The notes beneath the pieces are model-generated. The model made no database searches and had not been told where the DNA came from. It saw only the letters and a program-made list of their open reading frames with translations. A stretch of 47,747 nucleotides of DNA from [Flexibacter] sp. ATCC 35208 (GTDB taxonomy: Bacteria > Bacteroidota > Bacteroidia > Chitinophagales > Chitinophagaceae). Below are positions 17,336 to 26,744 of this stretch, piece after piece; positions within the stretch are counted from its first letter, which is position 1; each line of letters starts with the position of its first letter. A program made the translations under genes and the position numbers. The stretch spans positions 1 through 47,747 of the forward strand of contig NZ_MTKN01000065.1 in the NCBI RefSeq assembly GCF_001975825.1. Reading direction: 5' to 3'.

Positions 17336-17369
17336 AAGGCTTGATAATCATTGCTTATCAAGCCTTTTT
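17336..17369 (+). terminator. Rho-independent terminator after repeat copy E
   Basis: A 12-bp perfect stem (AAGGCTTGATAA with TTATCAAGCCTT, 17336-17347 and 17355-17366) is followed by T bases. The stem differs completely from those after the other copies. Confidence 0.85.
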
Positions 17370-17506
17370 GTTTATGGTTATCTCAAAACCTGATCCCGCT
17401 TTTTCCGGATCAAGTTTTGGATCAAGTTGAATTGACTAATTTTTCATAGATCATCTGATCTGGTTTTTACAAGTGGTAGTGTCAAAAAGGCAAGAGCAAC
17501 AATTTG

Positions 17507-19027
17507 CTAATATTTTCTCTCTTCTACAATTTCATCTTTTATTCGCTGCCTTATGTCGATTTTGGCACCCGTAAAAAGGAAAATTGTTGTTCTATATTCT
17601 CTTGCATTCGGATTGGTGATAGAATCAGCTGCCACTCCGGTATGGAAATAAGGACCTGTTTGTTGCAGTTCATCATCCCTGTCATAATAGTCTTTCACTC
17701 TGATCAGGTTTTCATACCGCTCATTCAGTACAAACCAATTGATATAATCGGCATTAAATGAGACTGCTTGTATACCTTTTTCAGAATAATAATTTATGGC
17801 GCCTGCCTGTCCATAATTATCACAAAGCACCAGGGTCTTGCGCCAGGTAGGAAGCTGCGCATAGATACTATCCACTTTGTGTGCCAGTTCCTTCCATCCA
17901 AGCATGTCTGCAAAGTCCTGCGGTAAAGCATGGTCTTTACCATCCTCCCAGCGAAGACGTCCTAATCTTTTATATTGTTGCTGGTGTTTCAAGATATATT
18001 CTGGACCATTATTAGGAAAAGCAACCTTGTACATTGGAAAGAAGACAAGCAGGGGGATAATAATTACAAAAGGGCGTAAATATCTTTTCCAGTCTCCTGA
18101 CAATGCCCTTGAAAGAAAAACAGCGCCAAAAGCTATGTAAATCGGATATACTCCAATGGCATAATAATCTTTTGCCTTAAAGTAGATGAAAATAGATAAG
18201 GTGAAGATGAATGTCCAGAAGAAGAGCCTGTATTTTTGAAACGGCCTGTATAATACCAAAGCACCTAATCCAGATAAAATTACAACAGCTGCACCAAAAA
18301 AGAATAGCAACTGGGATTTTAAAAACCCCTCCCTGCTTACATTCACCAATTGGTAGCGCGATAACTCTTTCATGTGGCGAACAACCGGAAAATCGTTGTT
18401 GTATTGCCATAGCAGATTCGGAAGAATAAGTAATAATGCAAGTAAAACTGCCAGATAGAATCCCTTACGGGTAAATACTTTTCGTTGAGGTGATAGTACA
18501 AGTGCCGGGAAAACCCCAAGGAGCAGGAATATTATGTTGTATTTATTCAGGAATCCAACGGCGAAAACAATGGCGGCAAGCAACAGCCATTTCTGCTTTT
18601 CTGAATTTATATACTTTATGATGCAGTAGTAAAAGGCCGTCCAGCTCAGAACATCTAATGAATTAGGCTGATAGAGGGTATTTAAAGCCAATATGGCTGA
18701 AAACAATACACAGGTTGCTCCTGTAGTTAAGGCAAACAGATCTCCGTCTAATTCTTCAATCGCCTTCCATACTATCAGGATAGTCAAGGCTCCGAATAGC
18801 GCAGGAAAGAACTTAATCCAGAAGATTGAATTTCCTAGTAGCAGGATCAGAAAGGAAATCCAGGAAGTCACGGGAGGTACCGATAAATAGCCCCATGCCA
18901 GGTGGTGTGCCTGATCAAGATGTAAATATTCATCCCGTTGTAAATCGTATTCAGGGCTTATTAAAATATATTGTAATAAGAATTTTAATATTATGAATCC
19001 TATTAAAACTATTGTTCTTTTTTTCAT
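17507..19027 (-). CDS. GT39-type (ArnT/PMT-like) membrane glycosyltransferase
   Basis: I choose the ATG at 19027 (506 residues); the frame is open to 19081 but adds a weak leader. The N-terminus has a first membrane helix, then EYDLQRDEYLHLDQAHHLAW with GYLSVPPVTSW. This is the first periplasmic loop of lipid-linked-sugar transferases of the GT39/GT83 group, with the conserved Asp/Arg-Asp pair. About ten further hydrophobic helices follow to residue ~350 and a soluble periplasmic C-terminal domain ends the protein. It should move a sugar from polyprenyl phosphate to an envelope acceptor; the acceptor is unknown. It is the only gene between repeat copies E and F, on the strand opposite to them. 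Confidence 0.85.
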   Translation of the reverse strand: MKKRTIVLIGFIILKFLLQYILISPEYDLQRDEYLHLDQAHHLAWGYLSVPPVTSWISFLILLLGNSIFWIKFFPALFGALTILIVWKAIEELDGDLFALTTGATCVLFSAILALNTLYQPNSLDVLSWTAFYYCIIKYINSEKQKWLLLAAIVFAVGFLNKYNIIFLLLGVFPALVLSPQRKVFTRKGFYLAVLLALLLILPNLLWQYNNDFPVVRHMKELSRYQLVNVSREGFLKSQLLFFFGAAVVILSGLGALVLYRPFQKYRLFFWTFIFTLSIFIYFKAKDYYAIGVYPIYIAFGAVFLSRALSGDWKRYLRPFVIIIPLLVFFPMYKVAFPNNGPEYILKHQQQYKRLGRLRWEDGKDHALPQDFADMLGWKELAHKVDSIYAQLPTWRKTLVLCDNYGQAGAINYYSEKGIQAVSFNADYINWFVLNERYENLIRVKDYYDRDDELQQTGPYFHTGVAADSITNPNAREYRTTIFLFTGAKIDIRQRIKDEIVEERKY

Positions 19028-19390
19028 AAGCAATTCATTAATACGAGTTTGTAATAAAACGACATTTATTACAATTGTCATGTGAGCTTTTTATAAAAAC
19101 TTGAAAACTAATTATTCCGAAACTGATACGGAATTTTATTCCAAAACTGGTGCGTTTCATACACTAACTTTGGGTTGCTCAAAAATCATTGCATTTCTCT
19201 TTGTGAAAGTCCAATTGAAATGCAACGGAACATCTCGGCAGATATTCAGTATCACGTTGTACCAACGTCAGAACAAAAATATTGCATAAATGCATTTTCA
19301 GCGCAGGTCAAAGAATTTAACTATATAAATTTATATAGCTAACAATTCAGGAATTTGCGCACACATTTTACGTAATTTACTGATAACTAA
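19028..19390. other. Upstream region of the glycosyltransferase gene
   Basis: No gene is seen on either strand. A perfect 18-bp AT-only palindrome lies at 19321-19338. The minus-strand promoter of the glycosyltransferase gene should be near 19040-19120. Confidence 0.4.
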
Positions 19391-19425
19391 AACCGTTTGG
19401 TTCGAAAATATACCGCTACCAGGTA
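19391..19425 (+). repeat. Repeat copy F (tRNA-3'-end-like core), rightmost copy
   Basis: GTTTGGTTCGAAAATATACC followed by GCTACCAGGTAC. This is the last copy seen; none occurs from here to the end of the window. Confidence 0.6.
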
Positions 19426-19429
19426 CGAT

Positions 19430-19465
19430 AAAGCTCTGTAAGCGATTGATTTACAGAGCTTTTTT
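19430..19465 (+). terminator. Rho-independent terminator after repeat copy F
   Basis: A 12-bp stem (AAAGCTCTGTAA with TTACAGAGCTTT, 19430-19441 and 19451-19462) ends in a T run. Confidence 0.85.
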
Positions 19466-19612
19466 AATTTTTGTAATGTCAATATGCCGGACATCCGGAA
19501 AGAAAGTGGTATCACCGGATGCAGATGACAATTCATGGCGACAGTATATTCTGGAATCAAACCCCCATTTCTGTTTATAAAAAAGATACCTTGTATTCAG
19601 CATCGGTTAATA

Positions 19613-20215
19613 CTAAAACAGTTTTGTTGTTATACCTACTGAAATTCCTGGCACATCATAGTTATTGTTTTTTATAAATGGCTGTTTAATATGATAGAGA
19701 TAACTCCCTTCAATAAAAATTGCGGCACTTTTTACGAAATAGAATTCAATACCACCAATACCTGCCATCACAGGAACCATTTTTGACTGTTGTGATACCT
19801 TGTATCCATTGGTCAGCGATGTTATATAAGGATAAGAATAATCACTCATTCCGCCCTGCACCAATGCAAATGCACTAATCCTCTTGTAAACCTTAAACCT
19901 ATATCCCATTCCTAACAAAAAATCGTCTGCATTAATTTTTCCTATAATAGCATTCGTATTATCAACTGCCCCATTGCGGTAGTTATTAGTACGACTGTTA
20001 TAGTTAAAGCGCAGAAATATACCCTGTCGGTCCTTTATCCTTACCTCCGCACTGGTACTTAAAACAAACCCGGACTGAATCCCCCCGCCTGGTGATAATG
20101 TATATCCAATACCGAATGGTAAATATAATTTGTCGAAAAACGTTCCACCTGATGACTGGCCGCTGGCATGAGCACAGGTAAAAAAGAGCAGAAAAAAGAG
20201 ACACAGGTTCCTCAT
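19613..20215 (-). CDS. Outer-membrane beta-barrel protein at the end of the efflux block
   Basis: The 200-residue product has a signal peptide (RNLCLFFLLFFTCAHASGQ). Strands typical of an eight-stranded barrel follow (LPFGIGYTLSPGG, GIFLRFNYNSRTN, FLLGMGYRFKVYKR), and the end is GISVGITTKLF with the terminal Phe that outer-membrane proteins prefer. The role is unknown. It lies about 85 bases behind the LytTR regulator gene on the same strand, so it may belong to the same transcript or be a target of that regulator. Confidence 0.72.
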   Translation of the reverse strand: MRNLCLFFLLFFTCAHASGQSSGGTFFDKLYLPFGIGYTLSPGGGIQSGFVLSTSAEVRIKDRQGIFLRFNYNSRTNNYRNGAVDNTNAIIGKINADDFLLGMGYRFKVYKRISAFALVQGGMSDYSYPYITSLTNGYKVSQQSKMVPVMAGIGGIEFYFVKSAAIFIEGSYLYHIKQPFIKNNNYDVPGISVGITTKLF

Positions 20216-20299
20216 GATATTATTTATTTGGTAATAGATTTCCGTACGCTGAAAATCAGCGCATGTGACTAATAATGATTATGATCAAAGATTAATGGA

Positions 20300-21061
20300 T
20301 CAGGCTTGATTCAGCCATTTCTTCAGCTGGTTGGATCGCTCGCGGCTAATTAATATTTCTTCATCGACCGCAGGTGCTAACTCAATTTTTAATTGTCCAT
20401 TATGAGAAAGATGAATAGCTTTTATACATTTTAAACTAACAAAGTACTGTCTGTTTAATCTAAAGAAATTGGCAGGGTCCATTTCTTTTTCTAATTCTTC
20501 CAATGTCTGATCAACAACAAACAAATCGCCATTATGAGTAATCAAATAAGTATTTTTATTTGCAGATTTAAAGTAGGCAATCTCTGATCCTCCTATTGGT
20601 ACCAGTCTGTCACGATGAGGAAGAAGAAATCTTGACCGATAGACCTCCTGCTTATGTTGCATGTTTTTTATCAGCTGTACCAGACTTTCATCTCTTACTT
20701 TGTGGTTCATTGACTGTACTTTCCGGATACTCCGTTCAAGTTTATCTGTTTCTAATGGCTTTAAGAGATAATCAATTCCATTTACCTGAAATGCTTTCAA
20801 TGCATATTCATCATATGCTGTGATAAAAATAACAGAAGACTTAATTTCTACCTGGTTAAAGATTTCAAAACTGTTACCATCCGTTAACTGAACATCCATA
20901 AAAACAATATCAGGATGGGTGTTCATTTGGAACCATTCCACACTAGACTTAACAGTTTGTAGCCTGCCAACAACCAAAATAATTACATCTAATTCCAAAA
21001 GACATTTTTCAAGCCTTTTGATATTGGGCAATTCATCTTCTATAATTAACGCTGTAATCAT
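20300..21061 (-). CDS. LytTR-family response regulator
   Basis: The 253-residue product has an N-terminal receiver domain. The acidic pair is E8-D9, the phospho-acceptor is D56 in IVFMDVQLTDG, the switch segment is FITAYDEYALKAF, and the conserved Lys is in YLLKPLE. Residues about 145-250 form a LytTR DNA-binding domain (FLLPHRDRLVPI, AYFKSANKNTYLI, FFRLNRQYFVSL). Its gene follows that of the sensor kinase with a 9-base gap, so the two form a LytS/LytT-style pair. It probably controls the efflux operon, the barrel gene downstream, or both. Confidence 0.92.
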   Translation of the reverse strand: MITALIIEDELPNIKRLEKCLLELDVIILVVGRLQTVKSSVEWFQMNTHPDIVFMDVQLTDGNSFEIFNQVEIKSSVIFITAYDEYALKAFQVNGIDYLLKPLETDKLERSIRKVQSMNHKVRDESLVQLIKNMQHKQEVYRSRFLLPHRDRLVPIGGSEIAYFKSANKNTYLITHNGDLFVVDQTLEELEKEMDPANFFRLNRQYFVSLKCIKAIHLSHNGQLKIELAPAVDEEILISRERSNQLKKWLNQA

Positions 21062-21070
21062 TTGAAAAAT

Positions 21071-22120
21071 TTATTCCTGATCTCTCAATTTTATTAAAGG
21101 TATCTCAACAGTAAAAAAATCAATATCATCAATAGTAGCAGGCACCTTCTTATTCAACAGCAAATATCGCTGCTCAATATTCTTCAATCCCATCTGCAGC
21201 CCATTTTCTTTGTGTAAACGCGGGGACTTATTATTTTTAACGGACAACAATTCTTCATTTGTAAAATATATCTGAATTGTTAGCGGCTGGTCCAGGGAAA
21301 ACATATTATGCTTAATGGCATTTTCAATCAACAGTTGAAGAGTTAAAGGCGGTACACCATATTTGTGCGCAAACGCAAGTTCCCCTATTTCAACTTTAAT
21401 ACTATCCCCATACCGGGTTTGGTATAAAAATAAATAGCCCTTAATGAAATCCAGCTCATCCCGCAAGGAAATAATATGCTGGGTTTTGTTTGAAAGCATA
21501 TACCTATAAATTGATACCAATTTTGTCATAAAATTGATTGCAATTTTTGGCTCGTCTTCAATGAATGAAATCGCAGCACTTAAATTATTAAACAGGAAAT
21601 GCGGATCCAATTGCAGTTTAAGGACATCCAGCTGCGCTTGATTGGAAAGACGTTCAAGTTCTAAACTCTTTACGCTGGCATCATTCCATTTATAGAAAAA
21701 GTATTCAGCTGTAAATACTGCATTAATGAGCAGGCACAATATCATCCCAATGATAATTACCTGCCTGAAGAGTGTATCATCATGAAAGTATACTGATAGA
21801 TATACCTCAAAAAAGAATAGTATAAGCAGTAAGGTAATAACACTATGAATCCCTAACTGGATTGCAATCCTTTTACCTATACTTCTCTCCCACGGATACC
21901 ATTTATTTAACAAATGTGTAAGCTGAATTCCCAGCTCAAATAAAATAGAAGCATAACCAATACAGAATAAGATCTGTAAAAAGAATTCACCGATACCCAT
22001 TTGCATAACGTCTCTTAACCAATTCCCGACTGGATTGATCAGCTGAAAAAAAAGATATAATAAAATCCCAAAGATCGGGTACCCGTAAAATCTAAATAAT
22101 TTATAATTATGGTTACGCAT
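21071..22120 (-). CDS. LytS-type sensor histidine kinase (His_kinase family)
   Basis: The 349-residue membrane protein has about four hydrophobic helices in the first 150 residues (GILLYLFFQLI, FFLQILFCIGYASILF, VITLLLILFFFEVYL, VIIIGMILCLLINAVF). A short coiled linker and the His_kinase motif LDPHFLFNNLSAAISF follow, with the phosphorylated His at 174. The ATP-binding part has LLIENAIKHN (N box) and a degenerate glycine box near the end (GLQMGLKNI). It has no extra sensor domain, so the ligand would be sensed within or near the membrane. It phosphorylates the LytTR regulator coded just downstream. The link to the efflux genes upstream suggests it senses envelope or drug stress. Confidence 0.92.
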   Translation of the reverse strand: MRNHNYKLFRFYGYPIFGILLYLFFQLINPVGNWLRDVMQMGIGEFFLQILFCIGYASILFELGIQLTHLLNKWYPWERSIGKRIAIQLGIHSVITLLLILFFFEVYLSVYFHDDTLFRQVIIIGMILCLLINAVFTAEYFFYKWNDASVKSLELERLSNQAQLDVLKLQLDPHFLFNNLSAAISFIEDEPKIAINFMTKLVSIYRYMLSNKTQHIISLRDELDFIKGYLFLYQTRYGDSIKVEIGELAFAHKYGVPPLTLQLLIENAIKHNMFSLDQPLTIQIYFTNEELLSVKNNKSPRLHKENGLQMGLKNIEQRYLLLNKKVPATIDDIDFFTVEIPLIKLRDQE

Positions 22121-22190
22121 ACGCTAACTTACTACTATTTAGAACAAATTCAGATGCTGGCTGTTCATATCTTTATTGTTTTTTAGGGAG

Positions 22191-22210
22191 GCCTGATATG
22201 ATTATCAGGC
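22191..22210. other. Perfect hairpin between the pump gene and the sensor kinase gene
   Basis: GCCTGATATGATTATCAGGC is an 8-bp stem with a four-base loop. There is no T run on either side, so it is not a standard terminator. It could stabilise the 3' end of the pump transcript or attenuate expression of the downstream kinase gene. Confidence 0.5.
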
Positions 22211-22262
22211 CCGTCTACTTATCCTACAACTGTTTTGCTTTTGGCAAAACCCTAAAACAATA

Positions 22263-25200
22263 TTAATGGATATTCCCCGTCACCTTAGATAGAGTGGCTA
22301 TGGAGGATAAATATTCAAAGACACCTTGTGTATAGTCATTATTTGATTGTAACAATGCCAGATCAGCATCCGCTACTTCAGTATATTTAACAAAACCCAT
22401 CTTCCAGCGATTACGCATAAAGTCAAGGGATCTTTCTCTTGCCGCACATACCTCCTTTAACCGTTCTATATTTTTCTTATTCTCTACTAATGATGCTATA
22501 CTGTTACGTATCTGTAAGCTCATTTGGTTATCCAATAATGCCCGCTCGGCTGAAAGCTGGTCCAGTTGCAACATACTTTGTTGCACGCTGGCATTTGTTC
22601 TGAAGCCGGTAAAAATGGGTATGGTTAATTGTAATCCTACAAAGAGGCTATTGGGATATTGATAATTACCGAATTTGAAATTATCGGATTGAGCCTGTAT
22701 ACCATATTGGCCTACAAATCCTAAAGATGGCAATCGTTTTGCTTTTTCATTACTAATCTCCTGCTGAGCCATCTGTCTTTTCCAGTCATTCACCTGAAGA
22801 TCCGGGCGTTTACTGGCTGCTTTGGATATTTCATCCAATAATTGCTGCTGATTACCTAATAATGACATTGATATACTATCTGTCAAATCGAGATCTGCAT
22901 CAGGGGAAAGGTCCAGGAGGCTTTTCAGATAATTGGAGCTCATTTCTACAGCTGTTTGCCCCTTGTTAACATTTATATTCATCAATGACACTTTACTCCA
23001 GGCCATCAATGTATCATTACTACTCGCGTACCCATTTGACATTAGTGCTTTACTCTCATTTAACTGTTGCTCGGCCCTATTCAATGCTGCATTTGCTGTC
23101 ACCAGATTCTGCTTTGTAACCAGGATATTGAAATAGGCTTTACGGATCTCATCAGCAAGCTCCCAGCGGGATAATGCTAAATTTGCCATCTGTAGATCTT
23201 CATTCAATTTTGCTGATTTAATATTTCCAAAAACGGAGGCATTAAATAAAGGCATGCTGACATTGACTGTACCATTGTAAGCATTTGCAGCAGATGCAGG
23301 AACAGCCTGTAGTTGTTTAGCATCATAGGTAACCTGCCCGGCTGCATTCACACTAAAGGTTGGTAGATAAAATACAGCAGGTTTTATATTACGCATATAA
23401 GTAGCAGTTGCTTCTATTTGCGGATATAAATAAGATTGGGCTTCCTTCAGGCCGTATTTAGCCTTTTTAGCCTCAATCTGAGCTAATTTAATTTGTTGGT
23501 TGGCATTTAAACCTGAATCAATGGCTTGCTTTAAAGATATCGATACTTGCTCCTGACCTTTACCCCTCATTGTGAAACCGGATAGTACCATTAATAACAG
23601 GATAGCTTTAGCCGGTATATATGCCATGCGTTTGCCACCTCTGGCGTGAAGCAGTCTTTTTACCTTTGTTACCAGGTAATATACAACGGGTACTACCACC
23701 AGGGTCAGGAACATACTGCTGCTTAAGCCGCCAATCAGTACCCATGCCAGTCCGCTACTAAAGGCAGCAGAGGCGCCACTTGCCAAAGCGAGTGGCAACA
23801 TGCCAATTACCATTGCAAGGGTGGTCATCAGGATCGGCCTGAACCTGGATTCACCAGCTTCTATCAGAGCCTGAATTACTTTACCAGTACTGACATTGTC
23901 TCCCAGCAATTCATTTGTTCTGTCAACCAACAGGATACCATTCTTTACCACCAGTCCCATCATCATGATTAAACCAAATATCGCAAATACGTTCAATGAC
24001 TTCGCGGTCAGGGCCAATGCTAATAATGCTCCACAAAGTGCCAGCGGGATAGAGAACAGTATAATAAATGGGGAGATCCAGTTATTATATAGTAATACCA
24101 TGATAAGATATACAAATATTAAGGATACAAGTAATGCTGTTATCAGACTACCAAATGAATCATCCTGCATTTCCAGGTCACCTTCATATCTCACTGTAAT
24201 ACTACTATTGAGATGTAAACCATTTATCGCATTTTTAATATCTTCACCTACATCGCCTACCGGGCGGCTTGACACCTGGCTTATAATAGTAACAGCCGGT
24301 TGTTTGTTCCTTCTGTTAAGTACTGATGAACCTGCCTGTCTTGATACTTCCGCAAACTGGTTGAGGTAAACTACCTGTCCCTGTTCATTTATAAAACTCA
24401 GCTGCATCAGGTTAGCTGTATGATTAATGTCGCTTTCATTTAACTGGATATGAATATCCTTTTCTTTATCATGATCACGGAATTTCATCTCATCATATCC
24501 GTAAATACTCATACGTAATGCTTCTCCTATAACAGCTGTACTTAATCCCATTCTCGCCATTTTTTCCCTGTCAAGCACCAGCTTCAATTCTGGCTTTCCA
24601 TCCTGAGTGGATAAACGGGGACTTAATATTCCCCTGATAGATTTAATAATTTGCAAGATCTTTTCAGCAGCCAGGTTTACACTGTCCCGGTTTGTACCCG
24701 TAACTAATAATTGTATAGGAGCCTCATTTGCTCCAAACAGACCTATTGGTGATACTCTGCTTTTCACACCTGCCACCTGCATAGCAAGCGACTTTACCTC
24801 CCTTGCTAATTTTGTCAGTGATTTTCCCCTTTCGTTTACTGGTACCAGAGTAATATTAATAGTAGCAATATTGGTATTATATCTTTCATCAAATCCGTCA
24901 TTCTGATAACCAACATTTGAAAATGTCCTGGTTATTTCCGTGATGTTTTTCAACTTTTTCTCTATCACTTTCACTGTTGAATCTGTTGTTTTAAGTTTTG
25001 TACCTGCTTCTAAATCAATAAACAAACTCATTTCCCCTTTATCCGCTGCAGGTAAGAACTCAGTTCCTACGATTCCTGTTGTCAATAATGAAACAGCCCC
25101 TCCAAGTGTTGAAATAGCAACAATCCCAATGATGATTTTATGTTTTAAGCTCCAGTTAAGTAGTCTCCCATACCCTTGTGTCAATTGTTGGATCCGGCTT

Positions 25201-26726
25201 TCAAACCAAAGTCCCAATTTACCTAAGAATGTCTGAGCATCCAGGTGTTCAAGTTTTGAAAACCTTGAAGCCATTATAGGGGTTAGTGTAAAAGAGACAA
25301 CCAGGCTTGACAAGGTAGATACAACAATTACCAGTGAAAACTCTTTAATCAAACTGCCTACCAGTCCGGTTACTAATGTCATTGGCAAGAACACAACTAC
25401 ATCCACAAACGTGATCGATAAGGCCGCAAAACCAATCTGATTACGCCCATCCAGGGCAGCTACTCTTTTATCTTTCCCCATTTCAAGGTGATGGTATATA
25501 TTTTCAAGGACCACTATTGAATCATCTACCAATACACCAATTACAAGACTTATAGCAAGTAATGTCATCAGATTAAGTGAATACCCAAGCGCATACATCA
25601 TGATAAATGCGCTGAAAAGAGATGCAGGAATAGATACCATGATAATGACTGCATTCCTAAGACTATGCAGGAATACCAACATTACAATTGCCACAAGAAA
25701 AATAGCTACTCCTATATCTTCATATACCTGATGAGCTGCGGCAAGCGTGAATTCAGAACTATCCTGTGCAACATTGAATTGCAAATGATCCTGTTTATAA
25801 TCGTTCTCAATAGCAACAATGGACTCCCGGACCAATTTTGCCACCGCTGCTGCGTTAGATCCAGATTGTTTATTTATAAAAATGCCTATTGATGATTTTC
25901 CATTTAAACGACAGCGCACATCTTCTTCCCTGGGGCCACTATGGACATATGCCAGATCACCTACTTTTATAATGCTGCCATCGTCGAATTTTTTTACCAC
26001 AATGCTTTTCACCTGGTTGGTGTCCGTCAATTTGCCACTTAACCGTACACCAAATTGCGCATCGTCGTCTTTAATTGTACCAACCGGATAGTCAAGGTTT
26101 TCTCTCTGAATGGCTTCAAACAAAGCGGTGATCGGTAGTCCCGCACTTGTTAGTTTATTCTGCCTGGCAAGTACTTTAATCTCATTTGGTGTCCCTCCTA
26201 ATATCTTTACTTTACCTACTCCTTTTAGCTGCGCTAATCTTGTCTTAATCTGGTTATTTACCAGGTCATATAATTCACCTGCACTTAGATCTGATGTTAC
26301 CGCCAGCTTTACCACAGGTAAATCATTCACATTGAATTTTTCTAACACAGGTGTCTTCACGCCAGCGGGGAAGTCTGCAAGTATAGTATTAATAGCACGC
26401 TGAACATCTTGTAATGCCTGGTCCTGATCTGCATCTGCCACAAACTCGACAGAAACAACAGAAAGATTCTCAGCAGAATTGCCGCTTACTTTTTTGGTTT
26501 TGCTAACTGTGGATACAGCCTCTTCAATTTTATTTGTCACGCTGTTTTCCACGTCCTCCGGTGAAGCACCAGGATAAGCGGTGATGATGGTAACTGAGGG
26601 AGTAGCAAGATTTGGGAGTAATTCATATTTTAAATTCTGGTAACTAAGAAAACTTAATCCACCTAAAATCAGGAATAGTACTATAAATAAGATCGGCCTT
26701 TTAATAGCCAGTCCGGTGATGCTCAT
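22263..26726 (-). CDS. RND efflux pump fused to a TolC-family outer-membrane protein
   Basis: One frame of 1487 residues. Residues 1-1033 are a full RND permease. The first helix is PILFIVLFLILGGLSF, periplasmic porter loops follow, TM4 carries the Asp pair 401-402 in GVLVDDSIVVLENIY, TM10 carries Lys in MGLVVKNGILLVD, and there are 12 membrane helices. At Met 1034 a second, complete unit begins with a signal-peptide-like helix (AKAILLLMVLSGFTM) and continues as a TolC-type protein of 454 residues, with repeats such as ISLKQAIDSGLNANQQIKLA and NPNSLFVGLQ-type barrel strands. Both halves have normal length, so only a stop codon is lost between them. The helix would act as a 13th membrane span, or internal initiation could give a separate TolC. 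The gene follows the adaptor gene by 18 bases. The exported substrate is unknown; the TM10 Lys points to HAE-type drug pumps. Confidence 0.92.
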   Translation of the reverse strand: MSITGLAIKRPILFIVLFLILGGLSFLSYQNLKYELLPNLATPSVTIITAYPGASPEDVENSVTNKIEEAVSTVSKTKKVSGNSAENLSVVSVEFVADADQDQALQDVQRAINTILADFPAGVKTPVLEKFNVNDLPVVKLAVTSDLSAGELYDLVNNQIKTRLAQLKGVGKVKILGGTPNEIKVLARQNKLTSAGLPITALFEAIQRENLDYPVGTIKDDDAQFGVRLSGKLTDTNQVKSIVVKKFDDGSIIKVGDLAYVHSGPREEDVRCRLNGKSSIGIFINKQSGSNAAAVAKLVRESIVAIENDYKQDHLQFNVAQDSSEFTLAAAHQVYEDIGVAIFLVAIVMLVFLHSLRNAVIIMVSIPASLFSAFIMMYALGYSLNLMTLLAISLVIGVLVDDSIVVLENIYHHLEMGKDKRVAALDGRNQIGFAALSITFVDVVVFLPMTLVTGLVGSLIKEFSLVIVVSTLSSLVVSFTLTPIMASRFSKLEHLDAQTFLGKLGLWFESRIQQLTQGYGRLLNWSLKHKIIIGIVAISTLGGAVSLLTTGIVGTEFLPAADKGEMSLFIDLEAGTKLKTTDSTVKVIEKKLKNITEITRTFSNVGYQNDGFDERYNTNIATINITLVPVNERGKSLTKLAREVKSLAMQVAGVKSRVSPIGLFGANEAPIQLLVTGTNRDSVNLAAEKILQIIKSIRGILSPRLSTQDGKPELKLVLDREKMARMGLSTAVIGEALRMSIYGYDEMKFRDHDKEKDIHIQLNESDINHTANLMQLSFINEQGQVVYLNQFAEVSRQAGSSVLNRRNKQPAVTIISQVSSRPVGDVGEDIKNAINGLHLNSSITVRYEGDLEMQDDSFGSLITALLVSLIFVYLIMVLLYNNWISPFIILFSIPLALCGALLALALTAKSLNVFAIFGLIMMMGLVVKNGILLVDRTNELLGDNVSTGKVIQALIEAGESRFRPILMTTLAMVIGMLPLALASGASAAFSSGLAWVLIGGLSSSMFLTLVVVPVVYYLVTKVKRLLHARGGKRMAYIPAKAILLLMVLSGFTMRGKGQEQVSISLKQAIDSGLNANQQIKLAQIEAKKAKYGLKEAQSYLYPQIEATATYMRNIKPAVFYLPTFSVNAAGQVTYDAKQLQAVPASAANAYNGTVNVSMPLFNASVFGNIKSAKLNEDLQMANLALSRWELADEIRKAYFNILVTKQNLVTANAALNRAEQQLNESKALMSNGYASSNDTLMAWSKVSLMNINVNKGQTAVEMSSNYLKSLLDLSPDADLDLTDSISMSLLGNQQQLLDEISKAASKRPDLQVNDWKRQMAQQEISNEKAKRLPSLGFVGQYGIQAQSDNFKFGNYQYPNSLFVGLQLTIPIFTGFRTNASVQQSMLQLDQLSAERALLDNQMSLQIRNSIASLVENKKNIERLKEVCAARERSLDFMRNRWKMGFVKYTEVADADLALLQSNNDYTQGVFEYLSSIATLSKVTGNIH

Positions 26727-26744
26727 ATTGAAACATTAAATAGT

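Noticed and set aside
19321..19338. AT-only 18-bp palindrome as a regulator site
   Set aside because: Composition makes such a palindrome easy to arise by chance, and no regulator is adjacent.
7780..19465. The spaced repeats as a CRISPR array or as intact tRNA genes
   Set aside because: Spacing is 1-4 kb with genes between, no cas genes are present, and no copy has D-arm or anticodon-arm sequences upstream.
22191..22210. Hairpin as a Rho-independent terminator of the pump gene
   Set aside because: The stem is perfect but there is no T run on either strand after it.
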